Below, piece by piece: positions 56,967 through 64,000 of a stretch of DNA of 64,000 bases. A program made the translations under genes and the position numbers. The stretch comes from JAENVU01 sp964639075. Its GTDB lineage: Bacteria > Actinomycetota > Acidimicrobiia > IMCC26256 > JAENVU01. Below the pieces are notes generated by a model. The model saw only the letters and a program-made list of their open reading frames with translations. It was not told the DNA's origin and searched no databases. The DNA lies in NCBI GenBank assembly GCA_964639075.1, contig CAZXCB010000001.1, forward strand, positions 1-64,000, written 5' to 3'. Each line of letters opens with the position of its first letter. The first letter of the stretch is position 1.

Positions 56967-58715
56967 TCACATCAGTCCGACGCGCGCCAGCGCCGCGGCC
57001 GCGCCGAGGTCGCCGTCGATGGTGAGGCGGCGGGTCGCGAACGCGTCGGGACCACTCAGGTCCCCGTTCGCGATCAGCACGTAGTCGTCGCCGCTGGCGC
57101 GGATCGTGACCGTCACGTCGTCGCGCTCCGAGGGACTCGTCTCGACCTCGAGGGTGCCGTCGCGCAGCGTGACGATCCAGATCCCGCCGGCATCCCCGGT
57201 CAGTGCGAATTGCACGACGAGATCGACTCCATCGGCGCGAGCCGGGTCGAACCGGTCCGGCATGCGGGCGAACAGCGCCTCGGCCGACGCCACCCGCTCC
57301 GACGCGGGCCTGGAGGCGATCTGGCGCTCCCGAGGCATGACGTCGGCTTCCATCGCCGCGATCGACTCGACGAGGATGTCGACGATCCGGTCGGCGATCG
57401 CCCGATCGATCGTGAGCGGCGGCGCCACGCCGACCGTCTCCATGCCCATCGCCCGGCAGTAGAGGCCGCGGTCCCAGGCCTCGAGCTCGACCTGGGTGCA
57501 CGCCTGGTGCGGGTGCGCGAATCCCCGCTTGGTGGTCTTCTCCGCGACGAGCTCGATCCCGATCATCAACCCGACGCCGCGGATGTCGCCCACGGTCTCG
57601 AATCCATCGAGGCGATCACGCAGCTGCTCCTGGAGGTACGTGCCGACGTCGCGCGCGTTCGCGGCGAGGTCCTCGCGTTCGATCAGGTCGATGTTGGCGA
57701 TGGCCGCGGCACAGCACGTGGGGTGCCCCGAGTAGGTGAAGCCGTGACTGACCGGCATCTGATCGGGCAGACCTTCCGCGATCGTGGTCCAGACGTGACC
57801 GCCGACGACCGACGCGCCGAGCGGGAGATAGCCACTCGTGATGCCCTTGGCCAGGGTGACGATGTCCGGGCGGACGTCGTAGAGCTCCATGCCGAACATC
57901 GCACCCGCTCGACCGAACCCGGTCACGACCTCGTCGAGGATGAGCAGGATCCCGTGCTCGTCGCAGATCTCGCGGATGCGCTGGAAGTAGCCCGCCGGTG
58001 GCGGGACGATACCGGCGGCGCCGATGACCGGCTCCGCGATGAACGCGGCGATCGTGTCGGGGCCCTCGCGCTCGACGAGCCGGGCGAGCTCCTCGGCGCA
58101 CGCGATGCCGCACTCCGGGTACTCGAGACCGAGCTCGCACTTGTAGCAGTACGGCGCGGCGACGTGGTCGAAGCCCGGGGCTTCCGGCCCGAAGTTCCAT
58201 CGCATGGGCATGATGCCGGTCGCGGTCATCGTCGCGATCGTGAGTCCGTGGTAGCCGTGGTGGCGGGCGACGATCGTGCACCGCTGCGGCTCGCCCTGCA
58301 CCGACCAGTACATCCGGGCGAGCTTGATGTTGGTCTCGTTGGCCTCCGAGCCGCCCGAGCTGAACATCACGTGGTCGAGCCCGTACTCGGGCGGGAACAT
58401 CGACGTCAGCTTCTCGGCGAGCTCGATCGCACGGGGATGCGACTGGCCGTGGAACGTCGTGAAGTACTCGAGCTCCTCCATCTGCGCGGTGACCGCGGCG
58501 ATGATCTCGGGTCGGCGGTGCCCGACCGCGACGCACCACAGACCGGCGAACCCGTCGATGAGGCGTCGACCGCGATCGTCCGTGATCCACACGCCGTCTC
58601 CTTCGACGACGACGCGCGCGCCGACGTCGGTCATCTCCCTCGGCGCGGTCACCGGATGGATGACGTGGGCGGCGTCACGCACCGCGAGCGGTGTCATCGG
58701 CAGGGATCCGGTCAT
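56967..58715 (-). CDS. Class III aminotransferase fused to a C-terminal SCP2 sterol-carrier domain
   Basis: 582 residues from the ATG at 58713-58715. Residues ~10-460 are a PLP class III aminotransferase: FSSGGSEANETNIKLAR, HHGYHGLTIATM, Asp261 in LILDEVVTGFGRAG, and the PLP lysine Lys290 in TLAKGITSGYLPLG. A Cys-rich insertion YCYKCELGLEYPECGIAC at 189-206 has four cysteines as in many family members. Residues ~475-582 form an SCP2-like domain (VQFALTGDAGGIWIVTLRDG...DDYVLIANGDL...ARVGLM), a hydrophobic ligand-binding module. The fusion suggests a lipophilic amine or acyl substrate. The ATG overlaps the TetR stop, so regulator and enzyme are coupled. Confidence 0.9.
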   Translation of the reverse strand: MTGSLPMTPLAVRDAAHVIHPVTAPREMTDVGARVVVEGDGVWITDDRGRRLIDGFAGLWCVAVGHRRPEIIAAVTAQMEELEYFTTFHGQSHPRAIELAEKLTSMFPPEYGLDHVMFSSGGSEANETNIKLARMYWSVQGEPQRCTIVARHHGYHGLTIATMTATGIMPMRWNFGPEAPGFDHVAAPYCYKCELGLEYPECGIACAEELARLVEREGPDTIAAFIAEPVIGAAGIVPPPAGYFQRIREICDEHGILLILDEVVTGFGRAGAMFGMELYDVRPDIVTLAKGITSGYLPLGASVVGGHVWTTIAEGLPDQMPVSHGFTYSGHPTCCAAAIANIDLIEREDLAANARDVGTYLQEQLRDRLDGFETVGDIRGVGLMIGIELVAEKTTKRGFAHPHQACTQVELEAWDRGLYCRAMGMETVGVAPPLTIDRAIADRIVDILVESIAAMEADVMPRERQIASRPASERVASAEALFARMPDRFDPARADGVDLVVQFALTGDAGGIWIVTLRDGTLEVETSPSERDDVTVTIRASGDDYVLIANGDLSGPDAFATRRLTIDGDLGAAAALARVGLM

Positions 58716-59335
58716 CGTGTCCTCGCTCTCGCTCGGGCCGGACGGGACGCGCCCGGCGGGCTCGCCGGCCGGAGCGATCGGACGAGGTGCTCGACCACCG
58801 CGACCGCGGCGTCGCGGTCGCCGGTGCGCAACACATGCAACGTCGCCTCGGCCCACGCGCCGCTCAACACGCGTGCCAGGGCGTCCGGGTCGAGCTCCAC
58901 GATCTCGCCGCGTGCGGCGGCCGCGGCGAGGACGTCGCGCACCATCGTCACGGCGTTCTCGTGATCGGCGCGGCCGGCCTCGTCCAATGCGGGGATGACC
59001 CATGCGTCGCGCAGGAAGAAGCGGGCTTCGTCGAGGTCGTGCAGCGCCGCCAGGTACGCGTGGAACGACGCCAGCATCTTCGACACGATGTCGCCCTCGA
59101 CCGGCATCGCCGCGATCGAGATGGTGCTCAGGCGCTCGTAGAGGCGGTGTTGGAGCTCGCGACCGATCTCGTCCTTGTCGGCGAACCAGTAGTAGACCGC
59201 GCCCTTCGTCACGTCGGCGGCCGCGGCGATCTCCTCGATCGACACCGCCGCGTAGCCGCGCCGGGCGAACTCGCGCAGCGCGGTCGCCAGAATGCGGTCG
59301 CGCGTCTCCTGGCCTCGCGGCATCCGGCGGGCCAT
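58712..59335 (-). CDS. TetR-family transcriptional regulator
   Basis: 207 residues from the ATG at 59333-59335; the longer frame adds a Gly/Pro-rich stretch that is unlikely. The helix-turn-helix block is ILATALREFARRGYAAVSI to AADVTKGAVYYWFADKDEI at about residues 15-56, with the KGAVYYWF core typical of the family. The C-terminal half is a helical pocket. It overlaps the aminotransferase start by 4 bases and is the first gene of that transcript. The nested palindromes at 59411-59442 are its probable binding site. Confidence 0.93.
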   Translation of the reverse strand: MARRMPRGQETRDRILATALREFARRGYAAVSIEEIAAAADVTKGAVYYWFADKDEIGRELQHRLYERLSTISIAAMPVEGDIVSKMLASFHAYLAALHDLDEARFFLRDAWVIPALDEAGRADHENAVTMVRDVLAAAAARGEIVELDPDALARVLSGAWAEATLHVLRTGDRDAAVAVVEHLVRSLRPASPPGASRPARARARTR

Positions 59336-59410
59336 CGTCAACCCGCCATGCGAAGTGGGTCGTTCACGGAGGCTCCTCGCCCGGCCCGATCCGGCCGGCT
59401 CGACCACGGA

Positions 59411-59442
59411 ACATACGTAGCGTATGTATTTCGTACGCTACG
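59411..59442. promoter_or_regulatory. Nested palindromes, candidate TetR operator
   Basis: ACATACG-TAG-CGTATGT (59411-59427) is a perfect 7+3+7 dyad. Overlapping it, CGTAGCGTA-N9-TACGCTACG (59416-59424 and 59434-59442) is a perfect 9-base inverted repeat. Two interleaved dyads 76 bases upstream of the TetR start suggest cooperative binding of two dimers and tight autorepression of the TetR-aminotransferase transcript. Confidence 0.75.
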
Positions 59443-59470
59443 CAGCAAGCCGCGATCGAGGAGCCCGCGC

Positions 59471-59923
59471 TCAGTCGGTCATGACGATTCGTCGGCCCGA
59501 CACGAGCTCGCACCGGATCCGCACGACGTGGTCGCGGGCGCCGCGCGCCCACGGGCGGACCGGGAGGGGTTCGAGCGGCGCGAGCTCCTCGGCCCCGACC
59601 TCGGTCGCCTGACCGATCATCAGCACGCTCCAACCGGCGTGACCGGCGGCGTCGAAGTCGTCGACCTCGAACGCGACCACGGTGCGATCGAGCGCGGCCG
59701 AGAGCTTCGTGCCGGCGGCCGTCCGGAAGATGACGTCGTGGCCGACCAGGCAGAAGTTGACGGGGAAGACCGCGGGGAGCGCACCGCACGAGACCGCGAC
59801 GCGGCCGATCGGGCGGCGGGCCGCGAGTGCGAAGCACTCCGCCTCGCTCAGGGTCTCGAGCCCGGCATCGACGACCCCCGAGGTCTCGAACTCCGAGTAC
59901 GGATCGTACGAACCCCCTCGCAT
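59471..59923 (-). CDS. Pyridoxamine-5'-phosphate-oxidase-like flavin-binding protein
   Basis: 150 residues. The split-barrel core is visible: ECFALAARRPIGRVAVSCGALPAVFPVNFCLVGHDVIFRTAAGTK (read as blocks GRVAVSC, PAVFPVNF and DVIFRTA), then VVAFEVDDFD and a GWSVLMIGQATEV strand. This is the PNPOx-like fold used for FMN, F420 or heme-related binding, and the short form is common in Actinobacteria as a nitroreductase/dehydrogenase-like protein. The FMN-phosphate basic residues are in ARGARDHVVRI. The ligand is not certain. It is transcribed alone, before the TetR locus on the same strand. Confidence 0.88.
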   Translation of the reverse strand: MRGGSYDPYSEFETSGVVDAGLETLSEAECFALAARRPIGRVAVSCGALPAVFPVNFCLVGHDVIFRTAAGTKLSAALDRTVVAFEVDDFDAAGHAGWSVLMIGQATEVGAEELAPLEPLPVRPWARGARDHVVRIRCELVSGRRIVMTD

Positions 59924-60102
59924 CGCCCCACGGTGGGCGCGCCTGCGTTGCGTCGCCAGGGGCGAAGGACCCGGGCGAGTCGCCGGCGGATCACCCCTTG
60001 CGGCGGGGGCGGTCTGCCGTCATGCTGGGAGACCTCGCCGGGGCGTCACGGCGCCCGGGACGGCCCGGCGCGATGTTGCCGACCGGGTGCCCGGAGGTGC
60101 CC

Positions 60103-60534
60103 ATGCTCGTCGAGGCGATCCTCGCTCGGAAGGGCCGCGAGGTCTTCACCGTCGATCCCTACGCGACCATCGGCACGGTGACCGAGCTCCTCCGAACCCA
60201 CCACGTCGGCGCCCTCGTCGTGTCGACCGACGGCGTCGCGGTCGGGGGCATCGTGTCCGAACGTGACATCGTCCGCGCCATCGCGGAGACCGGGCACCAG
60301 GCGCTGGGCGCGCCGGTCGCGTCGGTCATGACCGAGGACGTCGTCACCTGCACTCCGGCGACGACGACCGAAGAGCTGATGGGAACGGTCACCACCCGCC
60401 GCATCCGTCACGTGCCCGTCGTCGACGAGAGCCGGCTGATCGGCCTGGTCTCGATCGGCGACATCGTCGCGGCGCGGGTCCACGAGCTGGAGGAGGAGGC
60501 GCACCTCCTGCACGAGTACATCAACTCGCGCTGA
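60103..60534 (+). CDS. CBS-domain-pair protein
   Basis: 143 residues from the ATG at 60103 with GGAGG at 60092-60096. Two CBS units (Bateman module) cover almost the whole protein: FTVDPYATIGTVTELLRTHHVGALVVS, GGIVSERDIVRA, then MTEDVVTCTPATTTEELMGTVTTRRIRHVPVV and GLVSIGDIVAARV. Such stand-alone pairs bind adenosine nucleotides and sense energy charge. The C-terminal helix VHELEEEAHLLHEYI may dimerise. An ACT-domain remnant follows in another frame. Confidence 0.92.
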   Translation: MLVEAILARKGREVFTVDPYATIGTVTELLRTHHVGALVVSTDGVAVGGIVSERDIVRAIAETGHQALGAPVASVMTEDVVTCTPATTTEELMGTVTTRRIRHVPVVDESRLIGLVSIGDIVAARVHELEEEAHLLHEYINSR

Positions 60535-60541
60535 GGCGTAC

Positions 60542-60763
60542 CGACCTTCGGCGGTCGCGGGCCGTCAGTCGATCCACGCGATCACCTCGGCGATCGCGGC
60601 AACCGACACGGACATCCACGCGGCGAGCGTCGCCACGTGTGACGGCATCGCGCAGGACCGCTTCGACCTCGCCGATCGGACCGGCGGGAAGATCGACGCC
60701 GCGCGTCAGCAGGAGATCCGCCGCGCGCTCACCGGCGTCGTCGACGCCGTGGCGGCTCGATAG
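60542..60763 (+). pseudogene. ACT-domain remnant (GlnD-type C-terminus)
   Basis: In frame with the TAG at 60761-60763 the sequence reads VAGRQSIHAITSAIAATDTD, then IHAASVATCDGIAQDRFDLAD and RTGGKIDAARQQEIRRALTG. This is the beta-alpha-beta pattern of an ACT domain as found at the C-terminus of GlnD and similar regulators. There is no ATG, GTG or TTG start in this frame after the CBS gene, and the usual N-terminal strand motif DRPGLL is degraded to GRQSI. It appears to be the decayed tail of a larger gene, not a functional ORF. Confidence 0.5.
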
Positions 60764-60808
60764 CGCGTCGGTGCGCGTCCGCGTGGAGATCCTGCGGCGA
60801 GGGTCCGG

Positions 60809-62587
60809 TCAGGTGTCGTCGTTCATGACCCGCACCGTGCCGATGCCGTCGCGGACACCGGCACCGGTGACGGTGACCGTGAACGTCTCCGCGGAGAAGG
60901 CCCCGTTCTCGTCGGTGTTGTCGCCGAAGACCGTCACCAGGAGCGCGAGGCTCGTCTTCCCGGCCCTGAGCGTCTTGACCTTGGCGATCGTCACGGGCAG
61001 GAAGTCGTCGCCGACGGTCTTGCCGTTGACGGCCGTCGCGCCCTTGAAGACGCCGACGACATCCGAGCCGTTCGTGATCGTGTAGGTGAGCGCCGTGTCG
61101 AGCAGGACCGGACTCGACGCCTGGATCGGGATGACGGCAGTGCCCTTGCACCGCAACGCACCACCGCAGGCGACGGCTTCTCCCGTCTCGTAGACCGTCG
61201 CGTCGCCGACGGAGATCCCGGTGTCGGGCTCGATCGTGTCATCGTCGTCGACGATCGTGACCATCCCGACATCGTCGTTGGCGACGAGCCCACTCGACAC
61301 GCTGACGACCTGGACGATGATCGTCTCGGTCGACTCCGCGCTCTGGTCGGGAGTGATCGGGATGGTGAACTTGGCAGTGCTCTTGCCGGCCAGGATCTTG
61401 AGGACCTTCGGCTTCGTCGCAGGCGTGTGCTTGTAGTCCGACGCCGTCGGGACGGTCTCGGTGCCCTTCAGGGTGCCGTTGGCCGATCCGCCCGTCGTGT
61501 TGTCGGCGATGACCGTCACCGTGGAGTCGACCACAGCCGGCTGGCTCAGTGAGACGACGACGCTCGCCGAGCTCTTGCAGTCGATGCCGGCGCAACCGTG
61601 CGCGCCGAGGCCGCCGTCGCCCTCGTGGACGGTGACGTCACCGACGTTGACGTCGATGCCCGACTGATCCGCATAGTCGTGGGTCGACGTGATGAACGCC
61701 CATTGCGAGGTGCTGTTGTCGACCGACGCCGTACCGAAGACGAAGAAGTTGAAGAAGCCGCACCGCGTGTCCGGCGAGGTCAGGGGCACGGCGTCGAAGA
61801 CGTCGCCGAACAGCAGCACCGGCTTCGCGTTCTTGCCGGCCATCGGGTTGGCGACGGTCGGGTCCTGGACCTTGGTGAGGCTGCCCGGAGCGGTGTCACC
61901 GCTGAGCGAGGCGTTCGTCGACGTGACGTCGGCCGCGCACTGGACCGGTGTCGGCCCACCCCACGGATCCATGCCCCCGGCACCGTCGAAGTCGAACACG
62001 ACCCAGCTCTGGCCGGCGGTGAGGTCGGTGTCGCACCGGATGTCGAGCGTCGTGTCGAGTCGCAGCCGCATGGTGAGCGTGCCCGCGTTGAGGTTGCCCG
62101 TGTGCGCCCCGAGGTCGCTGAATGCCGTCGTCACCTTCGCCACGAGCAGGTCGTCGTCGCAGACGCCCGCGGTCGGCGACGCCGATGCCCGCACGAACTC
62201 GAACGGCGTGAACGACGACGACACCGAGAAGTTCGTCGCGCCGTCGATCGTTCCGGTGAACTCGATCGGGTCCGGAGCCTGGAAGCCCGCGGTGGTCTCG
62301 TCGTCGTCGTAGATGCTCGTGCAGGCCGGGTCGGACCCGAAGTCGACCAGACCGTCGGGGGCGCCGAACGGCGCCAGGAACTCGTTGTCGGCGCCGTCCT
62401 GGCATTGCGTCGACGCGCCGCCGAGCGACGAGCTCTGCTGGCTCCCGAAGCCGAATGCGCCGCCGACGAGGGACATCTGGAACGCCGCCGCGTGGGCCGC
62501 CGGTGCCGCAGCGATCGAAGCCCCGGCCAGGAGGGCGAGCGTGGCGCCGAGGCCGGCGACGCGTCGGCCGATACGTCCGTTCACCAT
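60809..62587 (-). CDS. Secreted protein with two Calx-beta domains
   Basis: 592 residues from the ATG at 62585-62587, which begins the signal peptide RRVAGLGATLALLAGASIAAA (cleavage near AHA, residue 35). Residues ~35-300 are a beta-rich domain of unknown type, starting FQMSLVGGAFGFGS and containing GAPDGLVDFGSDPAC and several cysteines. Two Calx-beta domains follow at about 305-445 (VGDVTVHEGDGG...VDDDD) and 455-592 (VGDATVYETGEAV...VMNDD). Both contain Cys pairs (CAGIDCKSSAS, CGGALRCKGTAV) not seen in the other Calx-beta proteins here. No anchor is visible. It stands alone between an ACT remnant and a convergent-to-divergent phosphotransferase gene. Confidence 0.86.
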   Translation of the reverse strand: MVNGRIGRRVAGLGATLALLAGASIAAAPAAHAAAFQMSLVGGAFGFGSQQSSSLGGASTQCQDGADNEFLAPFGAPDGLVDFGSDPACTSIYDDDETTAGFQAPDPIEFTGTIDGATNFSVSSSFTPFEFVRASASPTAGVCDDDLLVAKVTTAFSDLGAHTGNLNAGTLTMRLRLDTTLDIRCDTDLTAGQSWVVFDFDGAGGMDPWGGPTPVQCAADVTSTNASLSGDTAPGSLTKVQDPTVANPMAGKNAKPVLLFGDVFDAVPLTSPDTRCGFFNFFVFGTASVDNSTSQWAFITSTHDYADQSGIDVNVGDVTVHEGDGGLGAHGCAGIDCKSSASVVVSLSQPAVVDSTVTVIADNTTGGSANGTLKGTETVPTASDYKHTPATKPKVLKILAGKSTAKFTIPITPDQSAESTETIIVQVVSVSSGLVANDDVGMVTIVDDDDTIEPDTGISVGDATVYETGEAVACGGALRCKGTAVIPIQASSPVLLDTALTYTITNGSDVVGVFKGATAVNGKTVGDDFLPVTIAKVKTLRAGKTSLALLVTVFGDNTDENGAFSAETFTVTVTGAGVRDGIGTVRVMNDDT

Positions 62588-62729
62588 AACGAGCCCTCCC
62601 CCAGGGTCGGTCAGCGACCCCATGTAAGCATCTCGACACGGTCGCGCGCCCGCGTGAGCCGAGATCGTGCGCTTCTCGGCGTCCTCGAGGGCGTGACCGA
62701 GGCCGTCGCCGTCCGTCGGATGCGGGCGG

Positions 62730-63746
62730 TCACCGCGCGAGGCGCGCTCCGGTCACCGCCGTCAGCGCGGCCGTCGCCGCCGGGATCAACACCCCGAACG
62801 GGTGGTCGCCACCCGCGCCGTCGCGTGCCTCGATGCCGGCGGCCTCGAGGAGGATCCGGGTGCCGTGCAGCGCGCGGTACCAGTCCAGGTGGGCCAGGTC
62901 GTGCCCCGGTGCGAGCGCTCGATACCGGGCCTCGAACCGCCGCGCGACGCGAGCCCCGACGCGACGGATGACCGCCGCGAGTGGCGCCGGCGCGGCGAGC
63001 GGCGGGTTGGCGAGGAGGAGCGCGGTGAACGCGACGTCGTAGGCCGGCTCGGCCCGGATGGACGCGGTCCAGTCGATCACCGTGACCTCACCGGTCTCCT
63101 GCACGAGGAGGTTGAACGGATGCAGATCGCCATGACAGATCACGGTCGGGCCTTCGAGGGGACGACGCCCGGTGAGCGCGCGCAGCGCACCGACGAGGTC
63201 GGACCGACCGAGCGCCTCGGCGCCTTCGCCGAAGTGGTGCAGCAGCTGGTCGACGCTCCACGCCGCCGTCGGCGCGGCCGCGCGCACCGCGTCGCTCACC
63301 GGCCCGGGATCGAGCGCGTGCAACGCCGTCATCGGCGCGGCGAGCTGCCCCGGCAGCCGCGACAGCAGTCGTGGCGCCCGGCGCAGCGCGCCGATACCGT
63401 CGAGGTCGCCGAGCGGCGGTGCCCCGACCGCGAAGTCCATCACCGACCAGGTGCCTCCGAGCTCCGCGTCGGCCGGTCCGATCAACCTGACGTGCGGGGT
63501 CGGGCACCCGAGCTCGGCCACGACGTGCTGCACGGCGAGCTCCTTCGCTCCCATCGTGGCGTCGGGCGCGATCCGGAACACCAGCTCGGTGGGCACGTCG
63601 GCCGGCTGGCCGCGGAGCCGGATCCGGTACATCGAGGCCCAGAACCCACCGGTGAGCGCGACAGGGTCCGACAGGAGGGACACCCCCGGCCAGGCGTCCG
63701 CCACCCGCGCCTCGATCAGACCTGCGATATCGGATTTGAGCGTCAC
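62730..63746 (-). CDS. Aminoglycoside-phosphotransferase-family (APH) kinase-like protein
   Basis: 338 residues from a GTG at 63744-63746; the longer frame runs through the promoter and overlaps the divergent MerR gene. The N-lobe has LTGGFWASMYRIRLRG. The catalytic loop is VICHGDLHPFNLLV (HGD with Asp as base and Asn for metal) and the metal Asp is in VIDWTASIRAEPAYD. Family members phosphorylate aminoglycosides, sugars, choline or acyl-CoA precursors; many actinobacterial members act on acyl-CoA-linked or unknown substrates. The divergent MerR suggests inducible control through the shared 40-base region. Confidence 0.88.
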   Translation of the reverse strand: MTLKSDIAGLIEARVADAWPGVSLLSDPVALTGGFWASMYRIRLRGQPADVPTELVFRIAPDATMGAKELAVQHVVAELGCPTPHVRLIGPADAELGGTWSVMDFAVGAPPLGDLDGIGALRRAPRLLSRLPGQLAAPMTALHALDPGPVSDAVRAAAPTAAWSVDQLLHHFGEGAEALGRSDLVGALRALTGRRPLEGPTVICHGDLHPFNLLVQETGEVTVIDWTASIRAEPAYDVAFTALLLANPPLAAPAPLAAVIRRVGARVARRFEARYRALAPGHDLAHLDWYRALHGTRILLEAAGIEARDGAGGDHPFGVLIPAATAALTAVTGARLAR

Positions 63747-63777
63747 GGTCTTTACCGTAACAGTGATATCTGGTATC
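63745..63777. promoter_or_regulatory. Divergent promoter region with inverted repeats
   Basis: Between the phosphotransferase GTG and the MerR ATG are two dyads: ACGGT-CTTT-ACCGT (63745-63758) and GATA-TCTGG-TATC (63765-63777). The stretch is AT-rich compared with the rest of the window. MerR-type control of both genes from this segment is plausible. Confidence 0.45.
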
Positions 63778-63786
63778 GTCCACCCG

Positions 63787-64000
63787 ATGCCCGCCACTTC
63801 TCCAGCTGGTTCCTCACACGCCGCCACCCCGTCCGCCACCGGGTGGACGATCGACGAGCTCGCGGGCCGGGCCGGCCTGCCGGTCCGCACGATCCGGGAG
63901 TACCAGACCCTCGGGGTGCTGCCACCACCGCGCCGGGAGGGCCGCGTCGGACGGTACGGCTCGAGCCACCTCCGCCGGCTCGAGCTGATCGCACGCCTGC
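63787..64000 (+). CDS. MerR-family regulator, N-terminal part (3' truncated by window edge)
   Basis: From the ATG at 63787, 71 residues are visible before the window ends. After a ~18-residue Ser/Ala/Pro-rich lead, the MerR winged helix-turn-helix is clear: TIDELAGRAGLPVRTIREYQ, then a wing with GVLPPPRREGRVGRYGSSHLRRLELI. This IREYQ form, with Glu-Tyr in the recognition helix, is typical of the DUF-type actinobacterial MerR proteins. The effector domain is outside the window. It is divergent from the phosphotransferase. Confidence 0.9.
   Translation, partial: MPATSPAGSSHAATPSATGWTIDELAGRAGLPVRTIREYQTLGVLPPPRREGRVGRYGSSHLRRLELIARL

Noticed and set aside
1..64000. tRNA, rRNA, insertion sequence, phage or toxin-antitoxin genes
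   Set aside because: No T-loop or rRNA-like stretches, transposase motifs, terminal inverted repeats or short coupled toxin-antitoxin ORFs were recognised on either strand by eye; a dedicated search (tRNAscan-SE, ISfinder) would be needed to be certain.

Overview
This is a 64 kb window of high-GC DNA (by eye about 70% G+C, with strong G/C preference at third codon positions). GTG and TTG starts and 4-base ATGA/GTGA gene overlaps are common. The gene content is typical of a free-living Actinobacterium: F420-type luciferase-like oxidoreductase, CaiB-type CoA transferase, thiolase-like acetyl-CoA acetyltransferase, SHOCT/DUF6325/DUF7144 proteins, many TetR regulators, P450 and SDR enzymes, and Calx-beta secreted proteins. 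An Acidimicrobiia-like lineage is my best guess, but no rRNA or other phylogenetic marker is present. A run of ten N at 2210-2219 shows that this is a draft scaffold. I saw no tRNA, rRNA, CRISPR array, insertion sequence, phage or conjugation gene. The window reads as chromosomal accessory and catabolic content.

Region 1-4.6 kb: the end of a LysR-type regulator, then a persulfide-detoxification pair (a CstB-like dioxygenase-rhodanese and a CstR-like repressor with a clear operator), then a TIM-barrel hydrolase between two carboxymuconolactone-decarboxylase/AhpD-type genes. Region 4.7-11.9 kb: DUF2252 and a membrane alpha/beta hydrolase (Abhydrolase_9 type), then a tight minus-strand envelope/stress operon (HdeD-like, lipoprotein, DUF6325, SHOCT, CPBP protease), then carbamate kinase. 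Region 12-17.9 kb: a cyclic-2,3-diphosphoglycerate-synthetase-like P-loop protein, an MFS carrier fused to a cyclic-nucleotide-binding domain, a YrhK-like membrane protein, a DHA2 drug transporter and a LURP-one-like protein. Region 18-25.3 kb: a minus-strand block with GH127 glycosidase, a carotenoid/retinol-type FAD oxidoreductase, AqpZ aquaporin, a thiolase-like protein and a small membrane protein, then an alpha-methylacyl-CoA-racemase-like CoA transferase.

Region 25.3-36 kb: a Calx-beta secreted protein, a D-aminoacylase-type amidohydrolase, an ArsR-SulP operon with a candidate operator, a DUF7144 membrane protein whose frame has no stop, a substrate-binding lipoprotein, and a PLP racemase plus DUF1611 pair. 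The DUF1611 gene is preceded by a structured leader in which a perfect 9-bp hairpin hides the ribosome binding site. Region 36-48.7 kb is rich in exported proteins: a six-fold neocarzinostatin-like/Calx-beta protein, a lipoprotein of unknown function, a secreted alpha/beta hydrolase, a small exported protein, a DHA2 transporter, a Tat-lipoprotein carotenoid oxygenase and a secreted SGNH hydrolase. An SDR and a hypothetical gene follow.

Region 48.8-64 kb: a damaged TetR gene, a large formate dehydrogenase alpha subunit, an amidohydrolase remnant, a TetR-LLM oxidoreductase pair, a divergent VOC/P450-TetR locus with tandem operators, a TetR gene coupled to an aminotransferase-SCP2 fusion and preceded by nested palindromes, a PNPOx-like flavin protein, a CBS-pair protein, an ACT-domain remnant, a third Calx-beta protein, and a phosphotransferase divergent from a MerR gene cut by the window edge. 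The candidates most worth a second look are the racemase-DUF1611 locus with its sequestered RBS, the CstR/CstB pair, and the two operator-rich TetR loci.
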